DNA from: Diploptera punctata
Taxonomy: Eukaryota; Arthropoda; Insecta; Blattodea; Blaberidae
Direction: 5' to 3'
NCBI GenBank assembly: GCA_030220185.1
Contig: JASPKZ010004954.1
Coordinates: forward strand, 372,001-436,000
DNA: 64,000 nucleotides
The position numbers were made by a program, and so were the translations under genes. The notes under the pieces were generated by a model, which was not told the origin of the DNA, made no database searches, and worked only from the letters and a program-made list of their open reading frames with translations. The first letter of the stretch is position 1. Each line of letters begins with the position of its first letter. Shown piece by piece: positions 45,278-53,989 of the stretch.

Positions 45278-45960
45278 GACTTATTTAACTCGTGCCCCAA
45301 ATGGGAGTCAATGACCAATCACATTTCAATGAATTTTGTTTTGCAACCAATGACAGTCGTGTTCTACCTCGCTCTTAATCGAATTCTTTTTACCAGCTTC
45401 TGCTTTTGTGATAAAGAAAGCTCCTCCTTTTTTAATATTCTGAACAGATCAGAGTATTATTTTACAGTAACTGACTCTCCAACAAATACATTGAATAAAG
45501 CAAATAATAAACAGATTCCATCGAACTACACATTCGATAATTGTATGTTCAAAAATTGTGTTTTCAGATAATGATTTTACCGAGTTCTTTACTAAAAAAG
45601 TTAGTAACCTATAATGTTGGTTAAAATACCAATTTGATGTGTCATTTTTTCTCCACTAGGGTGAATTCTTTCAATATTGCGATCCTATTTGGCAATAAAT
45701 AATATGATCAAGTTGCAGTGAATAAACAAATGAAAATAATCATACATTTCTGATTTACTTTCAAACATCGCCATTTACATTACATAATATATACCGGTAA
45801 CTATAATGATTTTTGAGTAAACAGATTAATTGTATTCATTAAATAGTCCTAACAAATGCCACTCTTGATTTCTAAACTCTAGATAAATTCACAAGTCACG
45901 AAGTGACTCGTGAATTTATGTATGGATGATTTGAAATCACTCGCGACATTACTTATTATA
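45278..45960. repeat. Unclassified dispersed repeat R, copy 2
   Basis: Collinear with 30296-30900. It has two insertions relative to copy 1, one near 45495-45565 and one inside the right-hand palindrome. There an extra perfect hairpin is found (aaattcacaagtcac / gtgactcgtgaattt, 45890-45923). The right end is 'tcactcgcgacatta'. No coding. Confidence 0.75.
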
Positions 45961-46473
45961 AGTAGGCACATACCGTATATGTCTGGATGTAAGGCGCATC
46001 CCAAATTCATGGTGTAGGAAAGTAAAAAAATAAAATCGAATATGTGGTTAACCTAAAGATGAGAGATGTGCGACAGAAAAGAAAAAAAGAGTTACGATCA
46101 GATTGTCAAAACATATACCTTATATCATAACTTTAACGTTCTGTTTTCTGTTGGCTATACTTTTCTTTAAGTCTCTATCAAGAATGTATTGTTGGAAGGA
46201 CTTCCTGAGAACAATAAGAACTACGTTACTGGTTAACAGAAAGTGAAAAATAATATTATCGCCTCACTATGATTGTTGTCCGTTTATATAAAAGCGGGTG
46301 CCGCGACAATGCTTGACAATGATTAACATTCACGTAGCGGTAGTCAGTATCTTTGTATTGAATTATATATAATAGCTGTGGGGAAATAAAGCGAGCCGCT
46401 GGACAACCATCGTAGTGAGGCGATAGCAAGCCACAAGTGAGTGTGTAAGGATAAGTTGATATTATAAGAAAAT
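45961..46473. other. No gene seen
   Basis: AT-rich DNA with a GC-richer stretch near 46385-46440. No element was assigned. Confidence 0.35.
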
Positions 46474-46690
46474 CATGGCGCGACAGGCCTAAAAGGCCCT
46501 TGGCCTACCCGTCGGCTGCTGACCTCACATCCAATTTACTAATCATAGAGGTAGATAATCATCCAGTCTGTGTAGGGGTGACATGTGATCAGCATGTAAG
46601 GTCCCCCAGCCGTTATAACTCGTTTTCTTAATCTGGAGTCGTTATTTATTGTAGCTGCTCAAATTCCTCGCGATGGACGTTGGTGATGGG
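46474..46690 (-). mobile_element. SINE-X 3' part
   Basis: Matches the 3' two-thirds of 10609-10946, including the 'ggccaagggccttttaggcc' block at the end and the 'acatgtcacccctaca'-like region. The tRNA-like head is absent. Confidence 0.65.
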
Positions 46691-47383
46691 CCATAACGAG
46701 ATTTTCTGTTTTTTTATCGTTTCCCGAATTGATTCCCACCAACAATCTCCAATCTCCCTCCTCTTCATATCATTTCATTTCTCATTCATTAATTTCACTG
46801 ATATTCACTTATCTTAGGATAAATAGCTTGGTTGACGCCCGCATGTGTTGGAAATATGTAATTGCGGGGATCTACTGACGTCCGGAGTCCAGGTTCATGA
46901 CTCCGAGATTGAGCAATAAAGAAGCGCAGAATGGGCCAACGGAGGGTTATAGTCCATCCTCGCGGCCCACAGTCCCAAACCAAGATGATTGTAAGGACCA
47001 TGAGAGAAGACCTGGTGTCGCGGATGCCGAAAGACGAACTGTAACTCACCTAACACCTAAAGTACAGTTTATTCCATTCATCCATAATATACTGGGATAG
47101 TGCAATAAATATTTCAGGTCGCGGTGTTCAGGGCAGTCTGCCCTACCAAAACTAAGTAACTAAACTATTATAAACTAAGCATGTATCAATGAAGATCTTG
47201 AAGAAGATATCCGGGATGTTGGCCAAGTTCTTGAGGCTTGAAGTACCCCGACGTTTTATCAGAGACTGCGTCCGCCATCTTCAAGGTTTGTCTTGAGACT
47301 GGCAATTTTGTCGACTGCCTGCCCTATTTATATGCTTGTTGAAGTTCCCCGAGTTTCGCCGGAGACCGCATCCGGCATCCTTA
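46691..47383. other. Upstream flank of the LTR element; internal repeat
   Basis: No gene. Two diverged copies of a ~45-bp block (ttgaagt-cccga-gagac-gc-tccg) lie at about 47239-47282 and 47339-47382, the second touching the 5' LTR. A TATA-like ctatttatat sits between them at 47330. They may be the remains of another LTR or promoter region. I cannot assign them. Confidence 0.4.
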
Positions 47384-48011
47384 TGTGCTGGCTGTAGCAT
47401 TATTACCGCATATACTAATTAATTATTGCACTGTTAGCCAATAGCATAAAATCCATATATATATTAAAGTATTGAATTAACAATCAGAATGTATTTATAT
47501 TATATTATGAAGGGAAATTGCGTACTGGACACTCTAATATATAATAATAATTACTTGTGGATATTCAAGTTGAAACAGGCAGGGGCGTTGAGTTTGGATA
47601 ATATTACTCACCATCCCCCAGTCTAATACAGGGGCGTCGAGTCGAGATAAGATTACTCTCCATCCCCTAGCTGAATACAGTAAGATAACATGGCTGGTAA
47701 ATTCCAGTCTTCATACGTAACTTTAGAAGAGATATGTCCTTATTTGGAAATGAGGGTGATACATTCCCCTCAGCGTCCATGCCACGCCGGCTTATCAGAG
47801 GGTTTATAACGGCTGATGCCCTTGGCATCAGGGCTTATTCTTCATGGTTCCGACCTCGTCTCTATGACAGTTAGAGACACAATATTGTAACTTTTTAATC
47901 ATCGTCTTTAATAAATATATTAAATCAACTTCTGCATGCACTGGAATTCTTGAACTCACAACGAATCCTACCTTCAAATTGTCTGATCTACCCGAGGGCC
48001 AGGTCACGACA
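47384..48011 (+). repeat. 5' LTR
   Basis: 628 bp, starting tgtgctggctg and ending gtcacgaca. It holds AATAAA at 47910-47915, AT-rich TATA-like sequence near 47443-47465, and a 49-bp tandem duplication (47580-47628, 47629-47677) starting caggggcgt. It is about 98% like the 3' LTR. It would carry promoter and polyadenylation functions of the element. Confidence 0.93.
47580..47677 (+). repeat. Two 49-bp tandem units inside the LTR
   Basis: Units start caggggcgttgag and caggggcgtcgag and share 'attactc-ccatcccc'. They are present in both LTRs (second pair about 56679-56776), so they predate insertion. They could be paired binding sites for a host factor, but no known insulator motif was recognised. 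Confidence 0.7.
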
Positions 48012-48018
48012 AAAACTC

Positions 48019-48030
48019 TGGTGGCAGCGG
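48019..48030 (+). other. Primer binding site, tRNA-Leu
   Basis: tggtggcagcgg, seven bases after the LTR, is the reverse complement of the 3' end of insect tRNA-Leu(AAG/UAG) including CCA, 12 of 12. This is the minus-strand primer site of reverse transcription. The identification relies on the known acceptor-stem sequence. Confidence 0.75.
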
Positions 48031-48220
48031 CGGTGGATCGTTAGCGACGGTTCGTAGGTTCGAGAACTGGAGAGATCTTCGAGGAGGTCCACTTGAGGAG
48101 ACGGTACCACTCCACAAGACCATTCCCGAGCTGAGCGGACGGCTACAGTGAATAAGGACATCAACGAGGCTGATCAATAACCCGAGGGTCCCTGTTCAAC
48201 CTCCACTCCTAAAACCTGAA

Positions 48221-48226
48221 GGTAAG
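48221..48226 (+). promoter_or_regulatory. Candidate splice donor for env mRNA
   Basis: The sequence aag|gtaagc, with the GT at 48222, matches the donor consensus and lies in the untranslated leader 95 bp before the gag start. Paired with the acceptor at 53965 it would remove gag-pol and give an env mRNA. This is inference from sequence only. Confidence 0.55.
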
Positions 48227-48997
48227 CCCAGGATAATCAAGTCTATACTCATCTACCTGTTTCTTAAATTCAGTGCTATTATTCTAAATTAGTGTTTTTG
48301 ATATTAGTGCTGCAATATGTCATTACAGAACGCAGGCGTCGATTCCCTTAGTAATAACGATGAAATTAACTATATCAGTGTTCCTCAGGCCATTAAATTA
48401 ATTAATAAGCCGTTTAATGGTAATAAATCAGGGTTGAGAGAATTCATTTCAAATGTCGAGACTGCTATTTCGGTCATTAATCCAGATAATTATGATTTGA
48501 TGCTTAAATTTGTTGAGTCTAAAATAACGGGTGATGCTAAAACAAAATTATTGGCTAGGTCGATAGGTCAAGTTGGGAAGATATAAAACAAATTCTTGAG
48601 GAAAACTATACAGTGCGTAGGACAATAGATTTCTTCGCATGTAAATTATTTAATAGCAAACAAGGATCAAGTGAAGGTGTTGCAAATTGGGGCAGTAGAA
48701 TAGACACTATGTCGACTGAATTGACTGAAGCCATGATTAGAGTTTTGCCCGACAGACATCATGAAGGTGCAATAGCATTTTTAAAATATATTACGAAAGC
48801 TTGCTTTATACATGAGGAAAGAATTCAGACTGTAGTTAGAGCTAGGGACGAACGCATGCTTCTCCCTAACGCAATCGAGGTTGCTTTAGAGGAAGAAAGC
48901 GCAATATTGTCAGGTAGATATAAGAAACAGGGTGTGCCAAAGAAAACTAATAACTTTGTAAAGAGAGATCGAACTGATTACCGAGGAAGTAGTGACA

Positions 48998-50410
48998 TCT
49001 AGGCCCTGCCATCCACCCCTTGGGATACCTCGGTCGTCATGACCATACTCCCAAGTCCTAGTTCTAGTCCTCCCTAATCTAATCTCGCGTCCACGTTCAA
49101 GTTCTCGGTCCTTTAACCAACACTCCAGGGAGAGAGTGTTGGAGTTTTGCACTTCTCGGGCAATTGATGAGCTACATAGTACATCAGGTCACTCAATCCT
49201 GATGACCCCACAGTTGGTCCACGGGCTCCATGAGCCTAGCCGGGAGGACTGCTGTCGCAGATCCACCGAACATTCCCCTGTTCTGCCTCCAGGGACGTGT
49301 CCTGCAGCCGTTGTGAGACCGGCTAGGGCTACAAGCCCAACAGTGTGAGACTTTTAGTACATCCAGGTGCTCATCTCCTGGCGACCCCACAGTTTGTCGA
49401 CGGGCCCGTAGGCCAAGCCAGGAACCAGTACAGTAGCTCCCTGCTGGACTGGTCCGAGCCGAGCCCTGGTGTGCCCCCAGGGACGCCTTCTGCAGCTGTT
49501 GTGGGCCAGCACGGAGCTCGCAAGCTCCAACAGATGAGCAATTAGTACGACAAGGCGCTCAACTCTTGCCTACCCCACTAATGGTTCACGAGTCCCTTGG
49601 ACTTAACCGGGAGGACTGTCTAGCAGATCCACCGATCTTTCCCCCAGTGCACCAGCTGGGGACGTGTTTGGTTGCTGAAGTGGGTCCAGCCTGAGCTTTT
49701 AGTACGTCAGGTCGCTCAACTCCTGACGACCTCACAGATTGTCCTTGGGTCACTCGGTTCCAGAGTTGGCGCTAAGTCCCAAAAGCCAAAAGACCCGCGC
49801 TTTCCTCCTTTCCCGAGCTTATCGACCTGGTGGTAATTCCCAGCATTACGCCCGGTATTGTCCCAATCCAGCCCGTTCGCAAGACTAGGCCTAGTCGTGT
49901 AGCTGCTGTGAGGCAGCCCACTGAGCAATGTAGGCATCCAGGGAGCTCATCTCCCATGGTGCCCCCACAAAGGTCCTCGGGATAAACCAAGAGAAGGGAG
50001 CTGCTGATCTCCACAATCTCCCACCGCCTCGCCACGACGGCCGCTGATCCCGTTGTGGGCACGGGGCATTTGAGCTTTAGTACAACAGGGCGCTCGTCTC
50101 CTGTTGACCCCACTTATGGTCCGCGAGTCCATCGGACTTGGAAGGGAGGACTGACTAGCAGATCCACCGACCTTTTCCCCACTACGCCACCGAGGGGACG
50201 CGATTTGCTGCTGAAGTGGGCGCAGCACGAGCTATGTAGTGCATCAGGTCGCTCGAGTCCTGACGACCTCACAAATGGCCCGCGGGTCCGGTCTGGACCT
50301 AGCCGGGAGGAGTGCAAGCAAACCACCGACCGTTCCCCTATCCGCCGCCCGGGGACGCGCCCTGTTGCTGTTGTGAGCACAGCTGGGGCCCGATAAACGG
50401 ACCCCCAGGG
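48998..50410 (+). repeat. GC-rich tandem hairpin array inserted in gag
   Basis: 1,413 bp flanked by the perfect direct repeat gaggaagtagtgaca (48983-48997 and 50411-50425). It is much more GC-rich than its surroundings. About seven diverged units of ~150-230 bp recur. Each begins near 'agtac', has a short hairpin with loop like tcgctcaact, then 'gaccccaca', 'cgggaggactg', 'gatccaccga' and 'ggacgtg'. Hairpins are at 49182-49204, 49363-49381, 49551-49568, 49705-49728, 49938-49959, 50083-50106 and 50242-50265. No inverted termini, poly(A) or enzyme were seen. Long reading frames on both strands are by-products of GC richness and repetition. Class unknown. Confidence 0.8.
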
Positions 50411-50573
50411 GAGGAAGTAGTGACAGGAAAGATAGGTATTTTCGAATAAATGCCACTTGCTTTAAGTGCCAGAAGGAAGGGCACATTGCCAAGGAGTGCC
50501 GAGACGCTCCGCGGTGTAGGACGTGTTCCAAGGTGGGACACGAAATAAAGGACTGTCGTGCACAGGGCCGGCA

Positions 50574-50580
50574 GGGAAAC
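50574..50580 (+). promoter_or_regulatory. -1 ribosomal frameshift site
   Basis: The heptamer G GGA AAC is in the gag frame (codons GGA 50575-50577, AAC 50578-50580), seven bases before the gag stop. A -1 slip enters exactly the frame of the protease. This X-XXY-YYZ form is established for retroviral gag-pro/pol frameshifting. Confidence 0.8.
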
Positions 50581-53500
50581 TCTCATTGACGGATCCCAAG
50601 CAACCGGGGTTATCCGAAGATGAAGGGGCAGGTTGCGTAGTAGAGATGGGATCCCATGAAAAACAGGTAACTCAAATAAGTACGGTAAAGGAAATAAGTG
50701 TACACGAAAATGAGATAAGGGAAGTTAAAACACATGTGTTGAGTTTGGATGTGAACCAAGGGTGTTCACATAATGATGATCTAATGGTAATCAATCTCCG
50801 AGGAGATAATTTAAAGTGTGGTCGGACACTCGTTGACACAGGGTCGCAAGTGTCCCTCGTTCGATACAACTCTCTAGTAAATGTGCCAAATATAGAAAAG
50901 GTGAATGTGATACTACAGGGTGTGACAGGATCTACACTAGATGTAGTAGGTAGAATTGTAATGCCAGTGTACCATAATAAATTTAAGTGTATTCATAACT
51001 TTTATGTTGTGCATGACCTCCCACAAAACCTTGACGTCGTGATAGGCCAAGACTTTTTGAAAGAGTATGACGTACAATTAAACTTTAAGTCAGGTCAGGC
51101 TGTGATAAAGATCCCTCCCAGAACAGAAAAGGTTGTCGAACTTCCATTAAATGAGAGAGGCGATATCTTGGTAACAAAGCAAGAAATTAAACCGGGTATT
51201 TTTATAGGCGAAGTGCTGACCACAGTTCAGAATAATAAAGTAATTGTTTGTATTGTTAATACCGCTGAAAAGGAACGTGAACTAGGTCCAGTTGAATTAA
51301 AATACGAGAGACCCCCTACCCAATTCTTTTGTGCTGTAAACGTTCAATCTAAAAATTATCAAACAAAAAAGACATACATTACTTAATGAACAGCTGAGAC
51401 TAGATCACGTATTAGAAGGGAAAGAATCCATAAGGTCACTATGTCACGAGTATGTGGATATCTTTCATCTGCCAGGGGACAAGCTTACTGAGGCGACAGG
51501 TACGGTCCATTCTATCCCAACACCAGATATTCATCCCGGACCGTGCCATTCATGTAAAACCGTATCGTATCGCCGAAGCGCACAATGCGGAAGTACAAAG
51601 GCAAATAGAACAAATGTTAGAGGACGAAATCATAGTACCGAGTTCGAGTCCTTACAACTTTCCGATCTTAGTTGTTCCAAAAAAGATGGACGCTTCCAAT
51701 AAACGCAAATACAGGGTATGTATTAATTTTCGCCGATTAAATGACGTAACTATAGGTGATTCGTACCCCTCCCTTGTATTCAGGACATTCTAGACAAACT
51801 AGGTAGGTCAAGATATTTTACAGCTCTTGATTGTTCTAGCGGATATCACCAAATTCCAATTGCGGAAAGTGATAGGAAAAAGACAGCATTTAGTACTTCT
51901 ACAGGACATTATGAATATAACTAGGATGCCATTTGGGCTTAAGGCAGGGCCCGCGACTTTCCAAAGGTTAATGAATACTGTTTTATCAGGATTAATTGGT
52001 ATTAAAGCATTAGTTTACCTTGATGATGTGATGGTGTACGCAGAAACAATAGAGGAGCATAATGAGAAATTAAGAAGTGTTTTCGATAGGTTTCGGCAGT
52101 ATAATTTAAAGTTACAGCCAGATAAATGTGAGTTCTTAAAGACAGAATTAACTTATTTGGGACATATTGTGTCAGGAGACGGTGTTAAACCAGATCCTAA
52201 GAAAGTCGAGTCTGTGGTTCAATTCCCGGCTCCGACGACGCAGACAGAAATAAAATCATTTTTGGGACTAGCAGGCTACTATAGGAGATTTATTCCAAAT
52301 TTCAGTTCATTAGCAAGGCCGTTGATCGAGCTATTAAAAAACGACGTTTCGTTTAAATGGACAGATAAGGAAGAAGAAGCGTTTAATGCATTAAAGTTAA
52401 AATTAGTAAACCCACCACTACTTCAATACCCAGATTTCACAAGGCCATTCATTTTGACAACTGATGCAAGTAAAAATGCTATTGGTTGCATATTGAGCCA
52501 AGGTAAGATAGGAGAAGATTTGCCAATTGCATATGGGTCAAGGACACTTAACAGTCATGAGAAAAATTACACTGTATCGGAAAAAGAACTACTTGCTATA
52601 GTATGGGGATGCAAACATTTCAGACCTTATCTATTAGGACGCCATATTACAATCGTAACAGACCATAAGCCATTGGCATGGATCTTTAATGTCAAAGACC
52701 CGAGTTCGAGGTTGCTTCGATGGCGCCTCTTGTTAGAAGTGTATCAGTATGATATCCAATATAAAGCTGGAAAAAGAAATACAAATGCGGATGCTTTATC
52801 TAGAGATCCGAATCTCTGTCTCTTAATAAATGAAAGTGAGTTAACACATGAGCGAAAACAAAACATAATTAAAGGAATGCATGAGTGCCCTATTGGTGGA
52901 CACCAAGGTATTCACAGAACTTACGAAAGAATAAAACTATACATTTCATGGCAAAGTATGAAAACAGAAATTGAAAATTATATAAGAAATTGCGATGTAT
53001 GTCAGAGAAACAAGGCTACAAGGCCGTTAACAAGGCAAGAGTTAGCAATCACAGATACGCAATCAGAAGCGTGGGCTAAAGTAGCGATTGATATAGTAGG
53101 ACCCTTACCGATGACAGAAAACGGATGTAAATATGTTTTGACTTGTCAGGATAACCTTACTAAATATATTATTGCGATCCCAATTTTAAACCAGGAAGCT
53201 AATACGGTAGCGGAAGCATTCGTTACAAAGATATGTCTTGTGCATGGAATTCCACAAATTATTTTAAGTGACCAGGGCGCTAACTTTACGAGTAATATAT
53301 TAAAACAAATGTGTAAATTATTTAAGATTAATAAAATTACAAGATCAGCTTTCCATCCTGAAAGCAACGGGTCACTAGAGAGGTCACACAAAGTGTTAGT
53401 AGAATATCTTCGTTGTTTTTGTACGGATAAGCAGACAGAGTGGGAAAAATGGATCCCATTCGCAACGTTTGTTTACAATACCACTCCACATACAGCTACA

Positions 53501-53989
53501 AAGTATACTCCATTTGAATTATTGTACGTTAGATTAGGTAATCTTCCAGGAGCGTTGCAAAAACCTCCCACTACCCCACTATATAATTATGATGATTTAA
53601 TAGCTGATACCAGATATAGGTTACAAGTGTCACATGACATTGCAAAAAGAAATTTAGTGAAAATAAAAGAAGATCAAAAAGAAAAGTACGATAAAAATAA
53701 AGCGAATCATGTAGAATTCAAAGAAGGTATGAAGGTTTTATTAAGTAACGACGCAACAAAGGCTGGAGTGTCTAAGAAACTAAGTTGTCCATGGTTAGGA
53801 CCTTACAATATTGTAAAGGTCAATGATAACGGTAAACTTGCACTACAGTTCATAGGAAATAAGAATAATTACAACAATAGGAATTCAAGGGTAGCTAAAA
53901 TAAAAAGTAAGATTCAAGTAGTACATGCAAACAGAGTGAAACCTTATTTTTCCTCTTCTTTGCAGGATGATTCTGCCGATACTCATTAA
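50577..53989 (+). pseudogene. pol: pol: protease, RT, RNase H, integrase
   Basis: The open frame 50523-51386 carries the retropepsin site LVDTGSQVSLV (Asp-Thr-Gly at 50835-50843) and the V-I-G-Q-D-F-L block. RT follows through four one-base shifts near 51370, 51540, 51770 and 51918. From there 53989 is reached without interruption. In that frame (counted from 51827) are YLDD at residues 64-67, RNase H TDAS 212-215 and TDHKPL 278-283. Integrase has zinc residues H359, H363, C389, C392, catalytic D422, D482, E518 (DD35E) and a GPY/F-like W-L-G-P-Y block. Reverse transcription and integration would be its jobs. The shifts in the protease-RT part make this copy defective. Confidence 0.9.
53945..53966 (+). 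promoter_or_regulatory. Candidate splice acceptor for env
   Basis: A pyrimidine tract (ttatttttcctcttctttgc) ends in AG at 53964-53965, one base before the env ATG at 53967. A strong 3' splice site placed exactly here implies that env is translated from a spliced mRNA, as known for errantiviruses. Confidence 0.65.

Larger units (their letters stand above)
48317..50589 (+). pseudogene. gag: gag, frameshifted and interrupted
   Basis: The structural polyprotein gene, from ATG 48317. The first 89 codons run in one frame until a one-base shift near 48572. The next part continues to 49002 in another frame and resembles errantivirus capsid (helical, no zinc finger). It is then split by the insert at 48998-50410. 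After the insert, in the same frame, come two CCHC zinc knuckles, [14 protein letters not shown] and [14 protein letters not shown] (50458-50544), typical nucleocapsid RNA-binding modules. Gag would end at the TGA 50587-50589, just after the slippery site. The insert plus its duplication is 1,428 bp, a multiple of three, but brings stops. Confidence 0.85.

Noticed and set aside
47384..48011. A gypsy-like Su(Hw) insulator in the LTR or leader
   Set aside because: No repeated tgcata-type binding-site cluster was recognised. Only the two 49-bp units are present.
48998..50410. The gag insert as a CRISPR array or as protein-coding genes
   Set aside because: Units are long, diverged and not separated by unique spacers. 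The genome is eukaryotic. Open frames occur on both strands and in several phases, as expected for GC-rich repeats with few stop codons. Amino-acid similarity between units follows from DNA similarity.
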